A stretch of 64,000 nucleotides of DNA. Origin: Flagellimonas aequoris. GTDB taxonomy: Bacteria > Bacteroidota > Bacteroidia > Flavobacteriales > Flavobacteriaceae. Below, in pieces: positions 27,028 to 37,700 of the stretch. Each line of letters begins with the position of its first letter. Position 1 is the stretch's first letter. Below the pieces are notes generated by a model. It did no database searches, had not been told where the DNA came from, and worked only from the letters and a program-made list of their open reading frames with translations. Location: the NCBI RefSeq assembly GCF_003584165.1, contig NZ_QXFJ01000019.1, positions 1-64,000 of the forward strand, in the 5' to 3' direction. A program made the translations under genes and the position numbers.

Positions 27028-28305
27028 TTAAAAGGACCTTTTAAAATCTATAGTTTGTCCTTTCAATAATCGGCCACAGGTAATGACCAAATCTTCATTG
27101 CCATCATAATTGATAGTGAATTCCTTTTCTTCATTTGGCAGCACAGTTCTAAGGGATGTGGTGGATTTATTACCGTTAATGGAAAGATATGCATCGTAAT
27201 AAATGGGAGCTGTTCCAATATTTCTAACGGTTAGAAGAGATTTATTTTCGGATTTTACAAATTTTGTGACTTCAAACTTATAACCCGTATGGATACTGGC
27301 CTCTTTTATTCTATCCAGGGATTGATATTTGTATTGGTCATTTCCGATCATGTAGGTAGTATGGAACCGTTTTATGAACGATTCATAGGACTCGCCATGT
27401 GGACCATTGGGAGATAAAACATTTTGCTGGTCATAATCCGTATAATAATTAAATTCGCCCCCAACCGGATTGTTGACATAGCGGGTTTCCAGTCCCAAAA
27501 ATTTAAAACGCTGTTCGTTGACCGTTGCATGTTCCTCGGACATGAAGGAATCATCGAACAAACCAAATGATAAATTCAATAAGGAAGGATCATCACGAAA
27601 TGGAGTAACATTGCCATCCTCAACATCAATGGAAATGGACCAATGAAGATCAGTGAACAAAGTGTTCATTCTATTCAAAAATAGGGTTTGGTACTCCTTT
27701 GAAGGGAACGTCTTTCCCAGCGTAAATGGACCATCATAAATATGGTATTCGCCCCATAATCCAAAACCTACCTGCAAGAAGGCCAATCGGTTATCATGAT
27801 CGTATCGTTCAGCAAATTTTTCATAGAATTCCAAGGTAAAGTCCTGTAATTCTTGATGCGACCAATCCGGAAACCATGTTTCCCTACCTTCACTGATTCC
27901 TTGTGTTTCATAGTAATCCGGTAAATCTTTAATGTATTTGGGCACCGATGTTCGTTGCCCTACATAGGTATATCTGAAGCGGAGGATGGCTTGATGGTTC
28001 CGCGAGGCGATATCGTTCAATTTAGTTTCAACAACCGTCCAGTCATAGACCCCTTTTTTGGAAACCACATCTTCAAATAGCATATAGGAATATTCCAAGG
28101 TGTGCGCTCCGGAGCCGGCATTCGGATTTCCATCCCACACCACGATTCCGGTCATAGGTTGTACTTTGGTAAAACTGCTCACACCGCCACCATTTAATAC
28201 CTGTTCCTGACCTTCGGGGTTTTCATCGGGATTGCCATTGTTTCCACCACCACCACAAGCAACGAGAAAACAGTTTAAACCAAGAAAGAACAAAAGATTT
28301 TTCAT
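27028..28305 (-). CDS. DUF4832-type putative glycosidase lipoprotein
   Basis: Probable outer-membrane lipoprotein of 425 residues from ATG 28305, chosen because MKNLLFFLGLNCFLVACGGG is a proper lipobox (VAC|G); the upstream ATG at 28329 would add eight hydrophilic residues. Fold: a TIM-barrel-like domain with strands such as AILRFRYTYVGQR, LAFLQVGFGLWGEYHIYDG (the DUF4832 hallmark GxxGxWGE), then a C-terminal beta domain (SLLTVRNIGTAPIYYDAYLSING). The family occurs in polysaccharide loci and its barrel suggests a glycoside hydrolase, but the activity is unproven. A paralogue lies at 30459-31835. Confidence 0.75.
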   Translation of the reverse strand: MKNLLFFLGLNCFLVACGGGGNNGNPDENPEGQEQVLNGGGVSSFTKVQPMTGIVVWDGNPNAGSGAHTLEYSYMLFEDVVSKKGVYDWTVVETKLNDIASRNHQAILRFRYTYVGQRTSVPKYIKDLPDYYETQGISEGRETWFPDWSHQELQDFTLEFYEKFAERYDHDNRLAFLQVGFGLWGEYHIYDGPFTLGKTFPSKEYQTLFLNRMNTLFTDLHWSISIDVEDGNVTPFRDDPSLLNLSFGLFDDSFMSEEHATVNEQRFKFLGLETRYVNNPVGGEFNYYTDYDQQNVLSPNGPHGESYESFIKRFHTTYMIGNDQYKYQSLDRIKEASIHTGYKFEVTKFVKSENKSLLTVRNIGTAPIYYDAYLSINGNKSTTSLRTVLPNEEKEFTINYDGNEDLVITCGRLLKGQTIDFKRSF

Positions 28306-28332
28306 AGGATAGTAGCTTCTTTTAGCCAATGA

Positions 28333-29424
28333 TTATATTCTGATAAATAGTTTCTTTTTATACATCCAATAGCAAATGAACCATAGGAAGAAGAGCACTA
28401 CGATACTCAATAGTATCTGGGCACTCAGTTCTCCCGTCCACCCGAATAGTGCGTTTGAAAATGGTAAGAATATTTTTCTGATCAGCTCTGCCCCACCAAC
28501 ATGCGCGAACAAATAGATAAACAATGGGTTCATGCCTACAACGGCAAAGAACAATACTCCCTTCTGATATTTTTTGACGTCTATCACCCAATAGCATAAT
28601 GCAAGGGCTAACAACGACCATCCACCACCTACAAAAACAAAAGTACTCGTGGAAATACGTTTTATGATGGGCGTTACATAACTGAAACCATATCCTATGA
28701 TCAAGGCCGTGACACTCCCAATGACCAAAAGCTGGATTTTTTCCTTGACAGTCCTCTTACTGATTAGCAGTTGGCCAGCCAGTACGCCCCAAATAGTATG
28801 TGCCGCGGTGGGAATGGCATTGAACATGGCCCAATGACCACTGTCTTCTTCTCCTGAAATCAAAATATTGAGCCATGCGCCAAAATTTTCCCCGGGCACA
28901 AAGGCATGGTTAAAACCTTCAACGGAGAAGAATCTATAAATGGCCTCACTGATTAAAATAAGGATGATAGAAAACCCGATTTGTACGATAGGTTTTTTAC
29001 GGATGACCAAAAATGCAAGGAGGTAGGTGACCGAAAGTTGTGCCAGTACATTCTGGAACCTGAAAACAATTTTTCCAGGATCGATGCAATATAAAGCCCA
29101 TCCTAAAACCAGCATTAAAAAAGCTCTTTTAAAAGCATGTTTCTGCAATTCTTTGTATGTATCTCCCTTTGCCATTCTTTTTGAAAAGGAGAGAGGCATG
29201 GAAACACCCACAATGAACATAAAAAATGGTTGGATCAAATCCCAAAAGTGCAGCCCTTCCCATTCCACATGATGAAACTGTTCCCCAATGGTATGTATAA
29301 GGGTACCGTGAAGTTCTGGAGCAACCAGGAATTCAAATAGACTTGAAAATTCTGCAATAAGCAAAAACATAGTCAGACCTCTATAAAAATCCAGGGACAG
29401 TAATCGGTTATTGTTGTGTTCCAT
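28333..29424 (-). CDS. DUF5009 / NagX-like membrane acyltransferase or sugar transporter
   Basis: Polytopic inner-membrane protein of 363 residues with about ten helices. The N-terminus RLLSLDFYRGLTMFLLIAEF has the SLDxxRG(L/F)T start of the heparan-alpha-glucosaminide acetyltransferase / DUF5009 family, followed by PFFMFIVGVSMPLSFSKR. In Bacteroidota these NagX-like proteins sit in amino-sugar loci and may acetylate or import hexosamines. It starts downstream of a strong terminator, so it may have its own promoter, and it is followed by the second DUF4832 gene. Confidence 0.85.
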   Translation of the reverse strand: MEHNNNRLLSLDFYRGLTMFLLIAEFSSLFEFLVAPELHGTLIHTIGEQFHHVEWEGLHFWDLIQPFFMFIVGVSMPLSFSKRMAKGDTYKELQKHAFKRAFLMLVLGWALYCIDPGKIVFRFQNVLAQLSVTYLLAFLVIRKKPIVQIGFSIILILISEAIYRFFSVEGFNHAFVPGENFGAWLNILISGEEDSGHWAMFNAIPTAAHTIWGVLAGQLLISKRTVKEKIQLLVIGSVTALIIGYGFSYVTPIIKRISTSTFVFVGGGWSLLALALCYWVIDVKKYQKGVLFFAVVGMNPLFIYLFAHVGGAELIRKIFLPFSNALFGWTGELSAQILLSIVVLFFLWFICYWMYKKKLFIRI

Positions 29425-29441
29425 AATCTACTTTTTAAGTA

Positions 29442-29480
29442 AAAACCCTAATAAATGTTCAAGCTATCTATTAGGGTTTT
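29442..29480 (-). terminator. rho-independent terminator after the PKD-protein gene
   Basis: Perfect 12-bp stem AAAACCCTAATA (29442-29453) with TATTAGGGTTTT (29469-29480), loop of 15 nt. Read on the minus strand it is followed by a T run (TTTTTAC). It separates the kinase-SusCD operon from the NagX-like/DUF4832 genes. Confidence 0.7.
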
Positions 29481-29583
29481 ATTGTTTCTAATGTGTTTGA
29501 TAAAATTTATGTACAGGATCGATACCGATCAATAAGACTCCTGTTAACCAAGAAATGCAGTTGTTCTGATTGCGTTTCTGTAC

Positions 29584-30432
29584 CTATTTTTGGATTTCTA
29601 TATTGAGGGCCGGACCAGCGGTATCTGAAGGATAGTACTCAACACCCCAATTCAACCACATTCCAAAATCAATGCTGTCCCCTACAGTCCCAAAAAAGCT
29701 TTTTGGGAACCTCATTTCTATGGCATTGGTGCTGCCATCAACGGCAATAACCCCAGAGGATTCAAAACCGTGGCCATCAAGTCCTATCCAGTCCCATGCC
29801 CAGCCGCCGCTGCCACTTGCTGGGTAACTGTAAAAACTTCCCCATGAACCCAATACAGGTGGTCCTTCAAATAGGTATTCCGCACCAATATTCCATGTTT
29901 CATTATATCCTGTTCCGTTGTCTTCATCCACATTGAAAAGCATGTCCGTAATCTCCAAAGTCATGTCTGATCCACCTTCAAAGTAGATGTCTATGTTGGG
30001 TCCTTTGGTGTAGTACTTCATTTTTTTGACGGTACCTGCAAATTCATAGTAAACTGGAACCTCTTCCCAGTCCTCAAAATCCCCATCAATATCGATATTG
30101 GCATTGATGATTACCGGGGCGCTGATCATTTTTGATACATGGGCCTCTTCCCCGGATTCATTCATTGCCGTTAACGTGACGGTTAGCTCGCCACCAACTA
30201 TGGAATAGGTGTAGGTGGGATTTTCTTCGTAGGAATAAAAATAAAGGTCGCCAAAATCCCATCGGTACGTGGTTGCCCCTTGGGATAGGTTGGTAAAGGT
30301 AAACGTACTTCCATCGCTTGTAAATGAGAAGTCGGCCACAATGCTGCTTTCTGAACTTGTGGAATCGTCCGAATCACATCCTGCAAGTAGTGAAACGACC
30401 AAAAGACAATATAAAAGCTTGAATTTTTTCAT
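29584..30432 (-). CDS. PKD-domain surface lipoprotein
   Basis: Lipoprotein of 282 residues (MKKFKLLYCLLVVSLLAGCDSDD). A PKD/Ig-like domain (about 32-107: VADFSFTSDGSTFTFTNLS, TYRWDFGD) is followed by a beta-rich domain beginning IDIDGDFEDWEEVPVYYEF, which resembles CBM9-like/DUF1083 sugar-binding modules. No catalytic residues are evident. As the last gene of the SusCD operon it is likely a surface glycan-binding protein assisting SusD. Confidence 0.8.
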   Translation of the reverse strand: MKKFKLLYCLLVVSLLAGCDSDDSTSSESSIVADFSFTSDGSTFTFTNLSQGATTYRWDFGDLYFYSYEENPTYTYSIVGGELTVTLTAMNESGEEAHVSKMISAPVIINANIDIDGDFEDWEEVPVYYEFAGTVKKMKYYTKGPNIDIYFEGGSDMTLEITDMLFNVDEDNGTGYNETWNIGAEYLFEGPPVLGSWGSFYSYPASGSGGWAWDWIGLDGHGFESSGVIAVDGSTNAIEMRFPKSFFGTVGDSIDFGMWLNWGVEYYPSDTAGPALNIEIQK

Positions 30433-30458
30433 GACTTATGTGTTTAGAAATTATGGTT

Positions 30459-31835
30459 TTAGTTGATTATTAGTGTGTGTAATAATTCGTTCATGCCGGT
30501 ACTGGCCTCCCAAGTGCCTGAATTTGCCAATTGAATGGAATATTCGGGTCTATCCTTCAAGGATGGGGAAGCGTCTTCGATCTTTAAATACAAGGTATAG
30601 CTCCCAGCAGGTATACCGGATAGGTTCACGGTTTCTGTTAAATCGTATTCTGCACCAGGCACCACCTTTCTGATATCAAAGTCCAACGATTTGCTATGGA
30701 TGGTCCCATCATCAGTGGATTTCAATATCAAAGAGGCATTCTTTTTATTGTAAACGGGGGCAAAACCCACATTGTCCATGACCAGGTCCAAATCAAAATT
30801 GCCATTGGCTTTAATCTCCTTTTTTAGACTGGCGGTTTTGAGCAAAAGGCGATACCCCAATTCTCTTTGAAAATCCTCGAAGCAATCATTGTTTCTCCAT
30901 TCCTGCAGTACGGGACCATAATAATCAAGGTTCAAATAGGTCCATTTCAACAATGCCATTTCCGTATCGGCAGTAGTGCAACTGGCGGTTGGCACCCCGG
31001 ATGGGGGACAGGTTTCCCCGCCAGTGGGTACAAAAAGGGCCTCTTTGCTTATGTATTGTTTTTCTATGGGGATGTTCTGGTAGGTCCCGTAGTCATCAGG
31101 ACTGGCTAAAAAACAATCGTTGTGGAACCCCACACGGGCAATATCGCTGTCACCGTATCCCACAGTTGCATCCATTGCGGTAGAGTAATTGAAGATCTCC
31201 TGTTTGTACAATGGGGTCCTAACCTGTACCTTGATTTCTTTTGGCAATACTTCCAATAGTTTGTTGAGTACAGCCGTCTTATTTTCAAGCGTGGTCAAAT
31301 TGTTGGTCGTGTAGTACCATTCTCCCCAAGATCCTATAAAACCTGCTTGAACAAAAGCAATCACATCATAATTGTCGGTCAAAATGGGTTTCAATTGGTC
31401 CAAATGCGAAATGACCCTGGACAACGGTGCATCGGTTTCATTTTGGTCGCTATTGTAGGCAAATCGCAGGATACATTTAATCCCGGCGGTTCTCATTCGT
31501 TCAAAATCGGTGGTTATCAAATCCAACTCGGCTTGACTTAGGTCCGCATCCTTAAATGCGTCCAAATAATATATCCGATTGATGATCGTGACCTTTTCGT
31601 TTTTCAAACTGTTGAGCATGGCCGTACTGACCGGCATGCCTTCGGATTCAACTGCCCAGTGGTGCATAAATCCCCTTTCCGGATTCGATATGACATCAAA
31701 TGAGGCCACATACGTTATATTGCTTATACTGTTATCCACGGGTTCTGGCTCCGGATCAACGGGAACTTCACCGTTGCTTTCACCGCCACAACCAATTGTG
31801 CACAAAACCAGCAGATATATCAATTTATATTTCAT
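30459..31835 (-). CDS. DUF4874/DUF4832 putative glycosidase lipoprotein
   Basis: Lipoprotein of 458 residues (MKYKLIYLLVLCTIGCGG). The DUF4874 part carries NPERGFMHHW (about 51-60) and KCILRFAYN, and the DUF4832 part carries FVQAGFIGSWGEWYYT and the C-terminal beta domain (LVMDNVGFAPVYNKKNASLIL). The GxxGxWGE motif is shared with the shorter paralogue at 27028-28305. The barrel with a conserved Glu is suggestive of a hydrolase; no activity is established. Cotranscribed with the GH109-like gene (24 bp) and the PKD gene (26 bp). Confidence 0.8.
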   Translation of the reverse strand: MKYKLIYLLVLCTIGCGGESNGEVPVDPEPEPVDNSISNITYVASFDVISNPERGFMHHWAVESEGMPVSTAMLNSLKNEKVTIINRIYYLDAFKDADLSQAELDLITTDFERMRTAGIKCILRFAYNSDQNETDAPLSRVISHLDQLKPILTDNYDVIAFVQAGFIGSWGEWYYTTNNLTTLENKTAVLNKLLEVLPKEIKVQVRTPLYKQEIFNYSTAMDATVGYGDSDIARVGFHNDCFLASPDDYGTYQNIPIEKQYISKEALFVPTGGETCPPSGVPTASCTTADTEMALLKWTYLNLDYYGPVLQEWRNNDCFEDFQRELGYRLLLKTASLKKEIKANGNFDLDLVMDNVGFAPVYNKKNASLILKSTDDGTIHSKSLDFDIRKVVPGAEYDLTETVNLSGIPAGSYTLYLKIEDASPSLKDRPEYSIQLANSGTWEASTGMNELLHTLIIN

Positions 31836-31859
31836 AGTGTATACTTGGTAAATAGTGGA

Positions 31860-33212
31860 TTAATAAGTGTCTTTGATCCAATCATAAGGCTTTCTTTTGA
31901 TCCAGTTGCCCCTAGTGAAATCAGGGAAGTCCTGTGGTTCCCCATTATTTTCAATGGAAACCTCGGACAATGGTGTAATTGCACTCCAAGCGGCGGCATC
32001 ATAGGCGTCCATTGGTGGTGCCACTCCCAATTTGGCAGATTCCACAAAAGCGTTGATCACGAAGAAATCCATACCGCCATGTCCGGCGCCAGTGGCCAGC
32101 TCCCCATATTTTTTCCATAGGGGGTGGTCATATTTTTCCAGCCATTTGTCGGCACTGTCCCAATGGTGTGCCTCCGTGACCCCGGCTATATGGATCCTAT
32201 TCCCATCAACTTCCCAGAGACCATTTGCCCCCTGTACCCTGAAACCTAGGGAATACGGTCTTGGCAAATTGGTGTCGTGGGTAACGATAATGGTTTCTCC
32301 GTTTGCTGTTTCTATTGTGGATGTCACAATATCTCCCAGCTTAAACTTTACGCTTGCATTGGGGTGGTCTTCTCCTCCGTTCTTGACAATATAATTGTGC
32401 AGACCTACGCTTTTTGTAGCATGGGACGTTAAGGACAAAAACCGATTTCCCCTGTTGATGTCGCACATCGCGGCAATAGGACCCACACCATGTGTTGGGT
32501 ACAGATCGGCATTTCGGGTTACGGAGTGTTGTGTTCTCCATCTTGCTTCTGAAATTGCCTTTTCGCCAAATTCCACACCACCGCCATAGGGCTGCTTCCC
32601 ATTATTGAACTTGACTTCGCGTAAATCATGTTGGTACCCGCATCTGAAATGGACCAATTCCCCAAACACGTTCTGTCTCACCATGTTCAATATGGCGAGT
32701 ATGTCCCTTCGATAGTTTACATTTTCCAAGATCATCATATGGGTCCCGGTTTCTTCGTGTGTATTCACGAGATCCCAACATTCCTCAAGGGTATTGGCAG
32801 CCGAGACTTCCAAGCCTGTGTATTTCCCTGCCCGCATTGCATCTTTGGCCATGCGGGTATGCCATAACCACGGGGTGGCAATAATCACGGCATCTATATT
32901 GTCCAGGGCCAGAAGATTTTTATAGTCATGTTCATCTTTGCCGAAGACCAAAGGTTTTCGACCACCCTTTTCCGTTACTTTTTCAACCGCAAGTTTTGTT
33001 CTGCTTGGATCTATGTCACAAACGGCGATTATATTCACATCATCCCTTAGCAAAAGGTTTTCCAAATGATTTGTTCCTCTAAGACCCACACCGATCATAC
33101 CAATGTTCAGTTTGGTCATGTTCGGGGAAGCCCCAAAAACAAAACTTGGAACTACCGATACTCCTGCTCCCAATACTGCGGTTTTTTTTATAAAATCTCT
33201 TCTAGAATCCAT
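31860..33212 (-). CDS. GH109-like Gfo/Idh/MocA family glycosidase (Tat-exported)
   Basis: 450 residues with a twin-arginine signal (MDSRRDFIKKTAVLGAGVSV). The Rossmann NAD domain is IGMIGVGLRGTNHLENLL..AVCDIDP, with IATPWLWHTRMAKDAMRAGK and the GH109 signature ILENVNYRRDILAILNMVRQ, VFGELVHFRCGYQHDLR. GH109 enzymes use a tightly bound NAD in a redox-based mechanism to cleave alpha-GalNAc. Several relatives are uncharacterised, so activity is inferred. Its place behind SusC/SusD and the kinase/GH31 regulon supports an alpha-GalNAc- or alpha-Gal-containing substrate. Confidence 0.85.
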   Translation of the reverse strand: MDSRRDFIKKTAVLGAGVSVVPSFVFGASPNMTKLNIGMIGVGLRGTNHLENLLLRDDVNIIAVCDIDPSRTKLAVEKVTEKGGRKPLVFGKDEHDYKNLLALDNIDAVIIATPWLWHTRMAKDAMRAGKYTGLEVSAANTLEECWDLVNTHEETGTHMMILENVNYRRDILAILNMVRQNVFGELVHFRCGYQHDLREVKFNNGKQPYGGGVEFGEKAISEARWRTQHSVTRNADLYPTHGVGPIAAMCDINRGNRFLSLTSHATKSVGLHNYIVKNGGEDHPNASVKFKLGDIVTSTIETANGETIIVTHDTNLPRPYSLGFRVQGANGLWEVDGNRIHIAGVTEAHHWDSADKWLEKYDHPLWKKYGELATGAGHGGMDFFVINAFVESAKLGVAPPMDAYDAAAWSAITPLSEVSIENNGEPQDFPDFTRGNWIKRKPYDWIKDTY

Positions 33213-33271
33213 GTACTATAGTTGCTTTGTATTTATTGTCAATTATGGTTTTATGCCTGAACCAAATTATA

Positions 33272-34744
33272 TTAGTTGTAACCTGGATTTTGCAAGAAAG
33301 CTCCCTTGCCCTCACTAATTCTTTGGAGCGAAAAGGGGTATAGCTCTTTGTAAGGAGCCGCTTGACTTGCCGCGCCGTTCAACTCTATGGAATGCTCCAC
33401 AAACTTTCCGTGCCTGATGAGGTCGGATCTATATTGCCCGTTCTCGCACCAGTATTCATGGGATCTTTCCACAAGAATCATTTCATTGAATGCATCTATA
33501 GTGGCAAAATCCGCTAATAGGATGGGGTCTAGACCGGCTCGCTCCCTGATTACATTTACAAGGTCAATGGCCTCCTGATTGGGTGCATTGTTTTTATTGG
33601 CTATGGCTTCGGCCTTAGATAGAATCACATCTGCATATCGATATAAAATGATATCCACGGTGGTAAGGGCAGTGTTCCTATCTGCATCTTCAGATATTTT
33701 TAAAGGAAGGGGCCCCATTTGCATCACATTTCCTGGATTACTTCGGTTGTAGGTAACCCCATCGGTCCCGGTGTATTCTGCTATTAAATTGGTCTTTCTA
33801 ACATCATTGGATTCAAAGGAATCATAGAACATCCAAGAACTTTGTATGGTGGCCCATCCACCTCTAACAGGATAGTTGGAAGGCAATACCATCATTTGCC
33901 ACTGATTTTCACTGGTACCAGCATAATCCGCTGGGACAGCGAACATCACTTCTTTATTATCGGCCTGTGATTCCGTGCTGAACATATCCACATAATCGTC
34001 GGTCAACTCATAATAGTTCATGGCCATTATGGCGTTGGCCTGTGCTTCTACATCTGCCCACCTTTTTTCATGTAGGTACAACCTGATCAAGAGCATTCTT
34101 GCGAAGCCTTGGCTGAACCTTCCATAAGCTGCCTCTGAGGGAGAAGGTAGATCCGCAGCTGCATCCAACAGGTCCTTCTCAATAAAACTTACCATTTCAT
34201 CATGACTTAGCCTTGCCAAAGGCGTTTCGATCAATGGGTTTTGCAAAACTTCCAGTGGCGCCACCACGATGGGGCCATACATGTCAAAAAGTTCATAGCT
34301 CAAAAAGGCCCTGGCACACTTGAGTTCTGCAATCCCTCTCTTTTTGATGTTTTCATTAACGGTGGAATTTTCCAATCGATCGATACTCAAGGTGTTGGAA
34401 CTGATCCTGTTGTAAAAATCGTCATAAAATCTGGTAACTCCCTCACTAGTAGGGATGTAGCTGCTTAATGTTGCCAATTGTTGTACCCCAAAGTTTCCCT
34501 GAAGGATTTCCGTGGTAGCATCATTGACGAACATGATCCCCCGTTCCGATGTGGTGTGTATCCCATTCCACCAGGAGCCCCTTAATGGATAGTAGGCCGC
34601 TACCACAAGAGCTTCCACGTCTGCCTCGGAAGCCGGAAAAATAGCTGGGTTGATCTCATCATAATTTATGGATTCCAGTTCTGGGTCACACCCAAACATT
34701 GTGCTTATCAGTAACCCTAGCAGTATTAGTTTTACATTTTTCAT
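33272..34744 (-). CDS. SusD/RagB-family glycan-binding lipoprotein
   Basis: Surface lipoprotein, 490 residues from M3 (MKNVKLILLGLLISTMFGCDPELE; an ATG six bases earlier also exists). The typical SusD features are TPR-like helical repeats (ELKCARAFLSYELFDMYGPI), the ILYRYADVILSKAEAIA segment and the C-terminal LVERSHEYWCENGQYRSDLIRHGKF. It binds the polysaccharide as the lid of the SusC transporter, whose gene lies a few bases upstream. Confidence 0.95.
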   Translation of the reverse strand: MKNVKLILLGLLISTMFGCDPELESINYDEINPAIFPASEADVEALVVAAYYPLRGSWWNGIHTTSERGIMFVNDATTEILQGNFGVQQLATLSSYIPTSEGVTRFYDDFYNRISSNTLSIDRLENSTVNENIKKRGIAELKCARAFLSYELFDMYGPIVVAPLEVLQNPLIETPLARLSHDEMVSFIEKDLLDAAADLPSPSEAAYGRFSQGFARMLLIRLYLHEKRWADVEAQANAIMAMNYYELTDDYVDMFSTESQADNKEVMFAVPADYAGTSENQWQMMVLPSNYPVRGGWATIQSSWMFYDSFESNDVRKTNLIAEYTGTDGVTYNRSNPGNVMQMGPLPLKISEDADRNTALTTVDIILYRYADVILSKAEAIANKNNAPNQEAIDLVNVIRERAGLDPILLADFATIDAFNEMILVERSHEYWCENGQYRSDLIRHGKFVEHSIELNGAASQAAPYKELYPFSLQRISEGKGAFLQNPGYN

Positions 34745-34756
34745 AATCATTATTTT

Positions 34757-37700
34757 TTAAAATTTTAAATCTATCCCGAGTGTGTAGGTCTTGACGTTAG
34801 GATATGCAGCCACCAAGTTTGTTGGGTCTTGGTCGGTACCTTGTAATCTAGGGTCATATCCATTGGTTTCAGGATCTACACCTTTGAACGGTGTGATCAC
34901 GAACAGGTTTTGGGCATCAAACCTGATGGCCGCACTGTGCAATAGCTTTCCGGTCAATTTGGAAGGTAAAGTATAGGATAGGGATAGGTTTTGTAATCTG
35001 ATGAACCAAGCATCTTGCAAGAAGAAGTCTCCTGCACTATATGGAGTATAGCCATAATGCGAGGCAGGTCTTGTGTTTGTTGGATTGTCCGGTGTCCATC
35101 TATCATAAATGTTTCGAAGGGCATTACGTCCATTTTGCCATACCCCGTCTGCTGAAACCCCCAAGGCAAGATCGGTGGCATCAACGATCTCTCTTCCGAA
35201 CATACCGTTGAAATGGAAGTTCAGTTGAAAGTTTTTGTATTGAAAACTATTGCTGAAACCAGCTATGAAATCAGGGTCGGTCGATCCCATTAAAACGATA
35301 TCCGCTTCATCAATAATGCCATCTGGCTCCCCTGTTGCAACAAACCTTCCGTTTTCGTCAACTATTGGGTTCCCTTCATTGTCCCTAGAAAACCCATTGA
35401 TGTCCTTGATCTTTATTTGTCCTGGGAATAGATCGGGCTGGGCAGGGACGGTTTCCCCAATCTGCATCACGCCATCGGACAGGTAGGAGTACCTAGCGCG
35501 GATCGGGTCATCCTCTTTTTGATAAATACTTGGTTTCCAATCCGGGGCTCTTTCCTTCCATCTATCCCTGAATTTGGAAAAGACAAGCGTACTGCTCCAT
35601 TTAAAATCTTTGGTATCGACGTTTACCGTATTCAATGTCAATTCCAGACCCTTGCTTTGGGTGGAACCTACGTTGGCCCATACCTCATTGATCTCATTAT
35701 AGGAATTGATGGGTTTTATTTGCAACAAATCCGAAATCTCCTTATTGTAGACCTCGAAAGAGCCTGATAGTCTTCCTTTCAAAATTTCAAAATCCAGACC
35801 AAGGTTGATTTCTTTTGTGGTCTCCCACTTCAGATCAGGATTTTCCAACCGCGATGGGAATACCCCGATCAGGATGGACTCATCCGGGTTTAGATAGGCA
35901 GGTTGCGCATAGTATGCTGCGAAGGCGTTGGAGCCAATGTCGGCATTTCCTGTTTCCCCGTAGCCCACTCTCAGTTTCAATTGGGATATTTGGTCACTTA
36001 GGTTTTTCATGAAGGGCTCGCCCGCAATGTCCCATCCCAAGGCTATGGAAGGAAATACCGCAAACCTATTGTTTCTGGAAAACACACTGGAACCATCCCT
36101 TCTGACGGTTGAGGACAAAATATACCTGTCCTTGTAGGTATAGTTCAGTCTACCAAAATAGGATACAAGGTTGTTTTCGTACTTGGCTGAGGCCAATACC
36201 TTGGTACCTGCCCCGGCATTGATATTGTTCCATAGAAAAGCATCGGTGATAAAATCACTGTTTCCGGAAGAAGCACTTTCCGATCTGTATTTTTGCCTGG
36301 AATAACCTACCAAGAAATTGAAATGGTGGTCATCATTGATAGTTGTGGTATAGTTCAAGGTAAAATCAAAAAGAGCATCGTTCTTTTTTTCATTTGCTAT
36401 TGTGGCTTTACCGTTTTCCAAAGCACCGTACAGCGTTGTTCTGGGCAAATAGGTATTTCTACTGGTATAACCTTGATCCATACCCGCTTGCAACCTGGCC
36501 ACCAAACCTTCTATGGGTTTTACTTCCATAAAAAAGTTTGTGAGGGTCCTGTCGATTACACCTTTATCTGTAATCGTAAGTAGGGAATATGGGTTTGGTT
36601 CTTGGGAATTATCAGGATTTATGGGATAATTTCCATTTTCATCAATAGCCTGTATATGGGGCCCGTATTGCAATGCCGACCTCAAAAGTCCTGAATTCTC
36701 ATAGCGATCTCCACCCAACTGGCTATTGTCGTTATTGATCCTACTCATGGTAAGGTTCATCCCAACAGAAAGAAAATCATATAGTTTTTGATCCAGGTTG
36801 AACCTTAGGGACGCCCGCTCAAAAGCGGAGTTCTTCAATACCCCTTTTTGATCGAACAAGTTACCTGATAGGAAGTATCTGGTGGTTTCGGTACCTCCCC
36901 TTAAGGAAAGGTTATGCTGTTGCGTACTACCGTCCCTGGTTACCAAGCCCAGCCAATTGGTGCTTTGCCCGGCATTATTTATTTGGTCGTCTGAATAAAA
37001 TCTTGTGAATGCCACTCCATTAACCGGATTGGCTATGGCCTCTTCCAAAGTTCTGCTGCTGGTATTTCCACTACTGTAAGGTTCAACCCTGTTTTGGAAA
37101 AGCCAATTTTCATAAGCGGCATCATTTCGCAGTTTCATCCATTCCTGTAGGCTCAACACGTCAAAATTGTCGTTATAGGCCTGCAACGAAAGAGAGGATG
37201 AGTAACTTACCTCCACTTTTCCAGAAACCCCTTTTTTGGTAGTGATCAAAATAACCCCGTTTGCAGCCCTGGCCCCATAAATTGAGGTGGCACTGGCATC
37301 TTTTAGAACAGAAATCGATTCAATGTCATTGGGGTTAAAAGAGTTCAAGATACTTTGCGTTCCCCCACTATACCTATTACCGGTCCCTGGTTGTTGGAAA
37401 TCGGTTATTGGAAACCCATCAACAACTATCAGCGGTTGGTTACTGGCATTTATGGATCCCGCGCCCCTGATCTGAAAATTCAGCCCACCACCGGGTTGTG
37501 CGCTGTTCTGGGTAATTTGCAAGCCCGAAACCTTTCCTCTTAGCACATCGCCAATAGAAGGCGATGATGACAGTACCAACTCCTTGGTCTCTACTGTTGA
37601 AATGGCTCCTGCGATATCTTTTCTTCTTTGTGTACCGTAGCCGACCACGACAACTTCGTCCAGCAAGGTATTGTCAGGTACCATAGAGGCATTGATGACC

